Assembly: GCA_030740135.1 (NCBI GenBank)
Contig: JASLXW010000256.1
Span: 1-6,063 of the forward strand
DNA length: 6,063 bases
Reading direction: 5' to 3'
From: Nitrospinota bacterium
GTDB lineage: Bacteria > UBA8248 > JACPRG01
The notes under the pieces were generated by a model. The model was not told where the DNA came from and searched no databases. It was given only the letters and a program-made list of their open reading frames with translations. Shown here piece by piece: positions 1-5,302 of the stretch (position 1 is the stretch's first letter; every line of letters begins with the position of its first letter). Position numbers and translations under genes: made by a program.

Positions 1-1
1 G

Positions 2-343
2 AGCTTTTTCGTGAAGATTTTTGTGAACTTTTTTTTTTCAAGGATCGACTATGAAAAGTTTCAGCGACTGGTCCAGGAACAGGAAGAGGACGGGACGTGC
101 CGCTCGCTGGAGATCATTTTCGGGTCCGTGACGGAAATCCCCTTTCGCGTGCCCGGGGTCCCGGAGATGGCGGCCGGCCGGCGCCTGGACGACGCCCTCA
201 TCCACGAGATCGCCGAGCACTGCTTCGCCCGCGTGGACCCCATGGAGGATTCCCGGGGATCCGCCTGGTACAAGAAAGAACTCGCGCGCGTCTTCGCCCG
301 CCGCATCGTGAAGCGGGCCATCGGCGAAAACGGGACCGCATGA
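2..343 (+). CDS. Xanthine dehydrogenase family, FAD-binding medium subunit (3' end only)
   Basis: The last 113 residues of a medium (CoxM-like) subunit; the frame is open to the window edge, so the FAD-binding N-terminal two thirds lie outside. In this family the subunit passes electrons from the [2Fe-2S] clusters to FAD. What is visible is the C-terminal CO_deh_flav_C-type domain: EDGTCRSLEIIFGSV and IPFRVPGVPE resemble the usual 'ArialGgVaptPvRapeaE' stretch, and DSRGSAWYKKELARVFARR (about 247-303) is the conserved closing motif. The stop TGA (341-343) lies 13 nt before the large-subunit ATG, so the genes are co-transcribed. Oddity: the first ~25 visible residues, SFFVKIFVNFFFSRIDYEKF, are AT-rich, include a T10 run and do not look like the family's usual sequence there. 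A GTG at position 11 could be misread as the start, but the family length (about 280-300 residues) shows the gene is truncated by the window. Confidence 0.88.
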   Translation, partial: SFFVKIFVNFFFSRIDYEKFQRLVQEQEEDGTCRSLEIIFGSVTEIPFRVPGVPEMAAGRRLDDALIHEIAEHCFARVDPMEDSRGSAWYKKELARVFARRIVKRAIGENGTA

Positions 344-356
344 GAGCGGAGGAACC

Positions 357-2705
357 ATGAGCCACGTGACCATCGGCCTGTCCGAGATCCGCCCCGAAGC
401 CGAATCCAAGGTCCGGGGCGAAGGCGTCTACACGATGCACTTCGAAGTGCCGGGGGCGGCCCACGCCCTGGTCCTGAGAAGCCCCCATCCCCACGCCCGG
501 ATTCGCCACATCGACGCCTCCCGGGCAGAGCGGCTGCCCGGGGTTTTCGGGGTGCTGACCCGGGACGATTTCATCGGAAACGACCGCTTCACCCCGACCT
601 ACGGGCCGGTCTATCACGATCAACCCGTCGTCGCGCTCGACAAGGTGCGCTACGTGGGGGACCGCGTGGCGGCCGTCGCCGCGGCGGACATCGACACGGC
701 CGAGGAGGCGCTCGGTCTCATCGACGTGGAGTACGAGGAGATCCCCGCCGCGACGGACCTCGAGGCCGCCCTGGCCGAGGGGGCGCCTCTCATCCACGGA
801 ATCCTGGAGCCCCCGTCCCAGGGGTTCGCCGACCTGAAGACGATCCGCCCCATCCCCGGCACCAATATCTGCAACCAGTACCGGCTGCGCTACGGGGACG
901 TGGAGGGAGGGTTCGCCGAATCGGACCACGTCTTCGAGCACGAGTTCACCACCCCGACGACGCAGCACGTGGCCTTCGAGCCCTACAACGCCGTCGCGAA
1001 GGTCGAACGGGGCAACCGGGTCACCATCTGGTCCAGCACCCAGAACCCCTTCCTCGCGCGCAACTCCGTGGCGCGGGTCTTCCGGACGCAGGTGGGCAAC
1101 GTCCGGATCATTATTCCCGGATACCTCGGGGGCGGATACGGCAGCAAGACCTACGCCCGGATCGAGCCGGTAACGGCCTGTCTGGCCTGGAAGTCCGGCC
1201 GGCCGGTCCGGCTGACGCTGTCCCGGGAGGAATGCTTCCTGGAATGCGTCAAGCACGCCTCCCTCGTCAAGATCAAGACCGGCGTCGGCCGGGACGGTCT
1301 CTTCCGGGCGCGGAAGACGGAGATCTACCTGGACACCGGGGCCTACGCCGACATCGGCCCCCGGGTGGCCAAGAACTGCGGGTACGTTTCGTGCGGGCCG
1401 TTCAAGATGCCCAACGCCTGGGTTGATTCCCACTGCGTTCTGACCAACAAGCCCTCGTCCGGACCGTTTCGCGGATTTGGCGTCGCGCAGGTCTCGTGGG
1501 CCTACGCGCAGCAAAACGACATCATCGCGCGCGCCCTGGGCATCGAGAGCCGGGAGTTCCTGGACCGGAACCTGATCGAGCCGGGGGATGAATTCATCAC
1601 GACCTCGATCATGAAAGAGATCGACTTCAAGGAGAACCTCCGCCAGGCCACCGAGGCCATAGACTGGGACAAGCCGCCCGAACCCGCCGCGGAGGCGCAC
1701 GTCAAGGTGGGCCGGGGCGTGGCCGTCGCCATCAAGAGCACCGTGACGCCCACGACCTCGAGCGCCTTTATCACGGTCAACAACGACGGGAGCGTCTCCG
1801 TCCTTTGCAGCACCGTGGACATGGGCCAGGGGTCCGACGCCGTCATGGCCCAAATCGCGGCCGAGACCCTGGGAACGACTTTCGACGGCGTGAGGATCGT
1901 CCACCCGGACACCAACGTGACGCCCTACGACCAGATGACGAACTCCAGCCGGTCCACCTTCCACGTGGGATCGGCCGTGAGCATGGCGGCCGTCGATGCC
2001 AAAAGGCAGATCTGCGATCTGGCCGCCGACCTGTTGGAGTCGGCCTCCGAAGACCTGGACATCCGGGAAGGGCGGGTGTTTCCGAAGACCGATCCGGACC
2101 GGAGTATCTCGATCCAGGACGTCATCCAAGGCTATTTCGGGATGGACGGCGGGAACATCCTCGGACGGGGGGTCCTCAAGACCAAAGGCGGCAAGCTCGA
2201 CAAGGAAACCGGCCTGGCGCTCGAGGAGCTGACGACGGTGTTCTGGTTTCCCGCGGCGGGGGCGGCCGAGGTGGAAGTGGACACCGAAACGGGCGTCGTG
2301 AAGCTTCGCAAGTTCGTCAACGCGGTGGACGTGGGCAAAGCCCTGAACCCCAAGAGCTGCCGCGAGCAGGTCTCCGGATCGGCCACGATGGCACTGGGGC
2401 AGACATTTTTCGAGTCCCTGAACTTCGACAACGGACAGCCCCTGAACCCTCACTTCGTGGACTACATCCTCCCCTCGTTCGAGGAAATCCCGGGAGAGAT
2501 GGAGGACATCCTGGTCGAGACGCCGTTGAAAGACGGACCCTTCGGCGCCCGGGGGACGGGCGAGACTTCAATCACCCCGCCCTCTCCGGCCGTCGCCAAC
2601 GCGGTTTTCGACGCCGTGGGGGTGCGCATCCACGATCTGCCCATCACCCCCGAGAAGGTGCTCCGCGCCCTTCGGGACAAGGAAGCACGGGAGGCCTCAT
2701 CCTGA
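357..2705 (+). CDS. Xanthine dehydrogenase family, molybdopterin-binding large subunit
   Basis: A 782-residue cytoplasmic subunit carrying the molybdenum active site, where water-derived oxygen is inserted into an aromatic, heterocyclic or aldehyde C-H. Length is normal for CoxL/XdhB-like subunits. The a/b hammerhead domain covers roughly residues 15-130 (VRGEGVYTMHFEVPGAAHAL, RSPHPHARI, VRYVGDRVAAVAA). Two Mo-binding domains follow. Visible motifs are T228-Q229-N230, GGGYGSK at 258-264 (usually GGGFGGK), FRGFGVAQ at 371-378 (usually FRGFGGPQ), DMGQGSD at 488-494, and FGARGTGE at 729-736 with the catalytic Glu at E736. R372 and F374 match the Arg and stacking Phe of xanthine oxidase. The AYxCSFR loop of carbon monoxide dehydrogenase is absent, so this is not a CO dehydrogenase. 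No Tat signal is seen. The start is supported by GGAGGA at 348-353. The substrate cannot be told from sequence; a purine, nicotinate-like, aromatic acyl-CoA or aldehyde substrate is possible. Confidence 0.95.
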   Translation: MSHVTIGLSEIRPEAESKVRGEGVYTMHFEVPGAAHALVLRSPHPHARIRHIDASRAERLPGVFGVLTRDDFIGNDRFTPTYGPVYHDQPVVALDKVRYVGDRVAAVAAADIDTAEEALGLIDVEYEEIPAATDLEAALAEGAPLIHGILEPPSQGFADLKTIRPIPGTNICNQYRLRYGDVEGGFAESDHVFEHEFTTPTTQHVAFEPYNAVAKVERGNRVTIWSSTQNPFLARNSVARVFRTQVGNVRIIIPGYLGGGYGSKTYARIEPVTACLAWKSGRPVRLTLSREECFLECVKHASLVKIKTGVGRDGLFRARKTEIYLDTGAYADIGPRVAKNCGYVSCGPFKMPNAWVDSHCVLTNKPSSGPFRGFGVAQVSWAYAQQNDIIARALGIESREFLDRNLIEPGDEFITTSIMKEIDFKENLRQATEAIDWDKPPEPAAEAHVKVGRGVAVAIKSTVTPTTSSAFITVNNDGSVSVLCSTVDMGQGSDAVMAQIAAETLGTTFDGVRIVHPDTNVTPYDQMTNSSRSTFHVGSAVSMAAVDAKRQICDLAADLLESASEDLDIREGRVFPKTDPDRSISIQDVIQGYFGMDGGNILGRGVLKTKGGKLDKETGLALEELTTVFWFPAAGAAEVEVDTETGVVKLRKFVNAVDVGKALNPKSCREQVSGSATMALGQTFFESLNFDNGQPLNPHFVDYILPSFEEIPGEMEDILVETPLKDGPFGARGTGETSITPPSPAVANAVFDAVGVRIHDLPITPEKVLRALRDKEAREASS

Positions 2706-3178
2706 TGGAACGGGAAATTCGCTTCACGCTGAACGGTGAGGAGCGCCGGATCACCGTCCGCTCTCACCACACGTTCATGGACGTCCTCCACAACCAACTC
2801 CGGATGACAGGTCCCCGGGAGGTGTGCGGATTGGGAGTCTGCGGGGCCTGCACGGTCCTTTGCGACGACCGGCCGGTGGCCCCGTGCGTCATGCTGGCCC
2901 CCTTCGCCGACGGCGCGGACATCAAGACCATCGAGGGCCTCGCCCCGAGCGAGGAGGAGCTGCATCCCCTCCAGGAAGCGTTCATCGACCAAGGCGGGTT
3001 TCAGTGCGGGTACTGCACGCCGGGGATGATCATGACGGCGAAGGCCCTCCTGGACGAAAATCCCGATCCGACCGAGAAGGAGATCAAGAAGTTCATGGAG
3101 GGCAACCTCTGCCGCTGCACCAGCTACTTCGAAATCATCCGCGCCATCCAACAGGCCGCGAAGATGATGAAGGTCTGA
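2705..3178 (+). CDS. Xanthine dehydrogenase family, [2Fe-2S] iron-sulfur small subunit
   Basis: A 157-residue electron-transfer subunit of the molybdenum hydroxylase, close to the usual 150-170. The N-terminal plant-type ferredoxin domain holds the first cluster with C41, C46, C49 and C61 (CGLGVCGACTVLC then PVAPC). The C-terminal four-helix domain holds the second with C101, C104, C136 and C138 (FQCGYCTPGM and NLCRCTSY). Q100, just before C101, is the conserved residue that contacts the molybdopterin cofactor in this family. All eight cluster cysteines are present, so the subunit looks functional. Its ATG shares one base with the large-subunit stop (TGATG, 2703-2707), indicating translational coupling; GGGAGG at 2689-2694 can serve as ribosome binding site. 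The same frame is open far upstream inside the large-subunit gene, but that part is arginine/glycine-rich out-of-frame sequence. The gene order medium-large-small is typical of CoxMLS-like operons. No XdhC/CoxI-type maturation gene follows. Confidence 0.96.
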   Translation: MEREIRFTLNGEERRITVRSHHTFMDVLHNQLRMTGPREVCGLGVCGACTVLCDDRPVAPCVMLAPFADGADIKTIEGLAPSEEELHPLQEAFIDQGGFQCGYCTPGMIMTAKALLDENPDPTEKEIKKFMEGNLCRCTSYFEIIRAIQQAAKMMKV

Positions 3179-3180
3179 CG

Positions 3181-3195
3181 GCGCCCCGGGGGCGC
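3181..3195 (+). terminator. GC-only inverted repeat after the hydroxylase operon, possible terminator
   Basis: GCGCCCC and GGGGCGC pair around a single central G, two bases after the small-subunit stop. A real hairpin would need a loop of at least 3 nt, leaving a 6-bp GC stem. No T run follows on either strand, so it is not a canonical intrinsic terminator, although the position between two convergent genes fits transcription termination. Confidence 0.3.
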
Positions 3196-3207
3196 GGATT
3201 CCGGCCG

Positions 3208-3228
3208 CCCCCCCCCTTCCCCCCCCCC
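3208..3228. repeat. Homopolymer tract C9-TT-C10 (G10-AA-G9 on the minus strand)
   Basis: A 21-base pyrimidine tract in the 57-bp gap between the convergent operon and amidohydrolase genes, ending 7 bases before the amidohydrolase stop. On the minus strand it has enough G for a four-stranded G-quadruplex. It lies in the 3' untranslated region of both transcripts. It could also carry length errors from sequencing. Confidence 0.85.
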
Positions 3229-3235
3229 GAAAGCG

Positions 3236-4222
3236 CTACGCCCCCAACAACCTCTTCGCGTTCCCTTCCATAATGGCCGCTTCCTGATCCGGCGGGAGGC
3301 CCAAAGCCTCGACCGAGGCGACCGGGTCCGGGTCCCCGACGCCGAAGGGGTGATCGCTCCCCAGGAACAACCGATCGATCCCCACGCAATCGATGACAAA
3401 ACGAAGGGCCGGGGCGCTCAGAATGATGGTGTCGAAATGGAGCCGCCTCAGGTATTCCTCCGGCCCGGCCTTCAGGCTCCCGGCCATATCAGGATAGACC
3501 TCCATGCCCCGGCGGATTCGGCCCAGAAGCGTCGGCACGTAGGCCCCCGCGTGAACGAAGCAGAACCGGACATCGGGAAACCGGTCGAGCGTTCCGCTCA
3601 ACATCAAACGGATCAGACAAACGGTCGAATCGAACGGGAACGCCGCCACCTCGAACAAGGCGTATTCGCTCATCCGGTCCCCCCCGGGGGGATTCCACGG
3701 GTGCACCAGGACGGGCGCGCCGAGTGACGCCGCTTCCTCGAAGAACGGGTCCAGCTCGGATTCATCCAGATATTTTCCGTTGATGTTGGTCGCGATCTCG
3801 ACGCCCAGCAGGCCCTTTTCCTTCACCGCCCGGCGAAGCTCCGTCGCGGCGGCCTCGGGGCTTTGCAGCGGGACGGAGGCCAGCGCGCAGAACCGCTCCG
3901 GGTCTTCGGCCGTGAGCTCCGCCATCGAGTCGTTCCAGAGGCGGGCGATCTCCAGTCCCGGCGCCGGCGCCAGGTCGTAGTGGAAGAGCTGGGGCGGGGG
4001 GGAGAATATCTGGCGATCCAGCCGGGCCTTGTCCATTCGCGCCCGGATGGCGTCCTTGTCCGTGAATTCATTCGTAAAGAACGCGCGGCCCCTGCCGGGA
4101 TGCTCGACGTAGGGCCGGCCCTCGTCATCCTCGCCGTAGCGGGTGTTGAACCTCGCCGCCTCCTTTTGCATGAGACGCAGATAGGCCCCCGGGACATAGT
4201 GAGCGTGCAGATCAATGGTCAA
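3236..4222 (-). CDS. ACMSD-like metal-dependent amidohydrolase / decarboxylase
   Basis: A 328-residue TIM-barrel enzyme of the amidohydrolase-2 family, closest by eye to 2-amino-3-carboxymuconate-6-semialdehyde decarboxylase (ACMSD). Relatives decarboxylate ring-derived acids or hydrolyse C-C or C-N bonds. Metal-site residues are all visible: DLHAH gives H6 and H8, VHPWNPPGGDRM gives H174, CFVHAGAYVPTLLGRI gives H224, and LGSDHPFGVGD gives D290. HPW, the 'cF.HgGg..p...GRi' block and G(S/T)DxPF are ACMSD hallmarks, and the length agrees. No signal peptide, so cytoplasmic. The start is TTG at 4222: a TAA stop lies two codons upstream in frame (4226-4228), a GGGGAGGG ribosome site is 6 nt away, and a later Met would remove HxH. 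It is convergent with the hydroxylase operon, so has its own promoter. The true substrate is unknown; kynurenine-pathway ACMSD activity is not implied by the neighbours. Confidence 0.9.
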   Translation of the reverse strand: MTIDLHAHYVPGAYLRLMQKEAARFNTRYGEDDEGRPYVEHPGRGRAFFTNEFTDKDAIRARMDKARLDRQIFSPPPQLFHYDLAPAPGLEIARLWNDSMAELTAEDPERFCALASVPLQSPEAAATELRRAVKEKGLLGVEIATNINGKYLDESELDPFFEEAASLGAPVLVHPWNPPGGDRMSEYALFEVAAFPFDSTVCLIRLMLSGTLDRFPDVRFCFVHAGAYVPTLLGRIRRGMEVYPDMAGSLKAGPEEYLRRLHFDTIILSAPALRFVIDCVGIDRLFLGSDHPFGVGDPDPVASVEALGLPPDQEAAIMEGNAKRLLGA

Positions 4223-4228
4223 GGATTA

Positions 4229-4236
4229 CCCTCCCC
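4229..4236 (-). promoter_or_regulatory. Ribosome binding site for the TTG-started amidohydrolase
   Basis: The minus strand reads GGGGAGGG, six nucleotides before the TTG at 4222. Together with the TAA at 4226-4228 it settles the TTG as the start. Confidence 0.75.
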
Positions 4237-4298
4237 GTTCCGAGCTTTTTGACCGCAATCATCGGCTGGACGAACGAGCCATCCGTTGAGACGATGGT

Positions 4299-4304
4299 AT
4301 CATA
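4299..4304 (-). promoter_or_regulatory. Candidate -10 box (TATGAT) for the amidohydrolase
   Basis: TATGAT on the minus strand matches the sigma-70 -10 consensus at five of six positions, about 76 nt before the TTG start. The expected -35 region falls within the G/C homopolymer tract, with no recognisable TTGACA. A single hexamer match can easily arise by chance. Confidence 0.2.
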
Positions 4305-4315
4305 GGCGATTAGCA

Positions 4316-4333
4316 GGGGGGGGCGGGGGGGGG
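4316..4333. repeat. Homopolymer tract G8-C-G9 in the divergent intergenic region
   Basis: Seventeen G interrupted by one C, between the divergent amidohydrolase and ATPase genes, 55 nt before the ATPase ATG at 4389. It can in principle form a G-quadruplex on the plus strand and is prone to slippage. The whole gap (4223-4388, 166 nt) otherwise holds the coding-like minus-strand fragment and the ATPase leader; I see no operator palindrome of useful length. Confidence 0.85.
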
Positions 4334-4359
4334 CCGTGCGGAGGGAGCGGGCCTGGGGA

Positions 4360-4372
4360 ATCCCGCCGGGAT
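4360..4372 (+). repeat. Short inverted repeat just upstream of the ATPase ribosome site
   Basis: ATCCC and GGGAT pair across a GCC loop, ending one base before the GGAGG at 4373-4377. In the mRNA this 5-bp stem would sit directly against the ribosome site and would cover the alternative ATG at 4371. It may be chance. Confidence 0.3.
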
Positions 4373-4377
4373 GGAGG
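4373..4377 (+). promoter_or_regulatory. Ribosome binding site deciding the ATPase start
   Basis: GGAGG lies 11 nt before the ATG at 4389. It overlaps the first codons of the alternative start at 4371, which has no comparable site upstream, so 4389 is preferred. Confidence 0.6.
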
Positions 4378-4388
4378 ACTTTTTCGTC

Positions 4389-5201
4389 ATGAAGATCGAA
4401 GTCCGGGACCTGAGTTATGTCTACACCGACCGGGACACGGAGAAGGTCGCCCTGGAGGGGGTCAACCTGACCATCGAGGACGGCTCGTTCTTCGGTGTCG
4501 TCGGCCCCAACGGGTGCGGCAAGACCACCCTGCTCCGCCTTCTGGGCGAAATCAAGGAGCCCACCTCCGGGTCGATTGTATTCACCGGCGACCAAAAGAG
4601 CGAGCAACGCTCGGCGATGGTCTTCCAGAACTTCGCCCTGATGCCGTGGCGATACACCCGGGGCAACGTGGGCTTCGGTCCGGAGGTCAAGGGCGCGCCC
4701 AAGCGCATCTACCGGCGCATCGCGGAATTCTTTTTGGGCAAGGTCCGCCTTGAGGGGACGGAAACCCTCTACCCAGCGCAGCTCTCGGGCGGGATGAAGC
4801 AGCGCGCGGGCATCGGCCGCGCCCTGGCCACAAGCCCGGAGGTGCTCCTGCTCGATGAGCCCTTCGCCCAGATCGACCCCCAGGCGCGCATCCTCATGCG
4901 GCAGGAGTTGGAGGAACTCTGGAAAAAGGAGAACAAGACGTTCGTCTATGTGACGCACAACCTGGAGGAGGCCGTCCTGCTGTGCGACCGGGTGGCGGTC
5001 TTCTCAGCCGGGCCCGGACGGGTGATCGAGGTGGTCGAGGTCCCCCTCGCCCGTCCGCGCACGTTTGACAGCATATCCGACCCCGCCTTCGCGCGAACGG
5101 TCAAGCGCATCTGGGAAAACCTGGAATCCGAGGTCGAAAAGGCCCTCATCGAACCCGTTCAGACGAAGAAACCCTCTAGGATCAGGAAATGGTCGCTTTA
5201 G
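4389..5201 (+). CDS. ABC transporter ATP-binding protein, NitT/TauT (nitrate/sulfonate/taurine) type
   Basis: A 270-residue cytoplasmic ATPase that would power import of a small anion such as a sulfonate, taurine, nitrate or aromatic carboxylate. All nucleotide-binding motifs are intact: Walker A GPNGCGKT (39-46), Q-loop at Q80 (VFQNFALMPWR), signature LSGGMKQR (132-139), Walker B VLLLDEP (152-158) with catalytic E157, D-loop around FAQIDPQAR, and H-loop H190 (VTHNLEEAV). ALMPW and the tail (PLARPRTFDSISDPAF) match the SsuB/TauB group, where 250-270 residues is normal. The start at 4389 gives the typical MKIEVRDLSYVY; starting at ATG 4371 would add MEDFFV and lacks a ribosome site. It is divergent from the amidohydrolase. 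No permease or binding protein gene lies downstream (the next gene is on the other strand), so either its partners are elsewhere or the gene is an orphan. The exact substrate cannot be inferred. Confidence 0.93.
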   Translation: MKIEVRDLSYVYTDRDTEKVALEGVNLTIEDGSFFGVVGPNGCGKTTLLRLLGEIKEPTSGSIVFTGDQKSEQRSAMVFQNFALMPWRYTRGNVGFGPEVKGAPKRIYRRIAEFFLGKVRLEGTETLYPAQLSGGMKQRAGIGRALATSPEVLLLDEPFAQIDPQARILMRQELEELWKKENKTFVYVTHNLEEAVLLCDRVAVFSAGPGRVIEVVEVPLARPRTFDSISDPAFARTVKRIWENLESEVEKALIEPVQTKKPSRIRKWSL

Positions 5202-5205
5202 GCGC

Positions 5206-5221
5206 GGGAGTTGAATCTCCC
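5206..5221 (+). terminator. Weak hairpin after the ATPase gene
   Basis: GGGAG and CTCCC pair around the loop TTGAAT, five bases after the ATPase stop. The stem is only 5 bp and is followed by CC and AACAGG rather than T residues, so terminator activity is doubtful. Confidence 0.25.
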
Positions 5222-5301
5222 CCAACAGGAACGGCCAACGCGCGGTTCATCCTGATCAGCCCGCCGTGAAAAGCCCACCGGCCCCGAAGCGGCGTTGGGG
5301 G
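5219..5301. repeat. Overlapping inverted repeats between convergent ATPase and repeat-protein genes
   Basis: CCCCCAAC (5219-5226) is perfectly complementary to GTTGGGGG (5294-5301). CCAACGC (5235-5241) is complementary to GCGTTGG (5292-5298), so two left arms compete for one right arm. The loops are about 67 and 50 nt. The structure fills the 101-bp gap between the two stop codons and may shape the 3' ends of both transcripts. Confidence 0.4.
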
Positions 5302-5302
5302 C

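Larger units (their letters stand above)
4212..4313 (-). pseudogene. Coding-like fragment ending at the amidohydrolase start (possible gene remnant)
   Basis: Directly upstream of the amidohydrolase, a minus-strand frame encodes about 33 residues with well-mixed composition and mostly C or G at third positions; its end reads PMIAVKKLGTGRVILDH, then TGA at 4212-4214. The stop overlaps the amidohydrolase TTG start by 11 nt, the kind of overlap seen between co-translated genes. Going upstream, the frame runs into the G/C homopolymer tract and then only antisense of the ATPase gene, so any parent gene would be missing its 5' part. I do not recognise the peptide. It may equally be chance coding-like sequence in a promoter region. 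Confidence 0.25.

Noticed and set aside
1..16. Similarity of GAGCTTTTTCGTGAAG at the left edge to sequence near 4242 and 4376, as a direct repeat
   Set aside because: The shared parts are only about 9-10 bases, mostly a T run, with no other repeat features; chance is sufficient.
198..2453. A 751-codon open frame on the minus strand
   Set aside because: It lies antisense to the large-subunit gene, which has clear family motifs. Its translation is rich in Gly, Arg, Asp and His with no domain; long antisense frames are common in GC-rich genes.
1805..2704. A 300-residue N-terminal extension of the small subunit
   Set aside because: The frame is open but overlaps the large-subunit gene out of frame and is Arg/Gly/Pro-rich. 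The true start is ATG 2705, giving the normal 157-residue length.
357..2705. Aerobic carbon monoxide dehydrogenase (CoxL)
   Set aside because: The diagnostic AYxCSFR active-site loop is missing; the equivalent region reads FRGFGVAQ without the cysteine.
4314..4958. A longer minus-strand gene continuing upstream of the coding-like fragment
   Set aside because: This part is antisense to the intact ATPase gene and its translation shows no family features. Only the last ~33 codons look coding-like.
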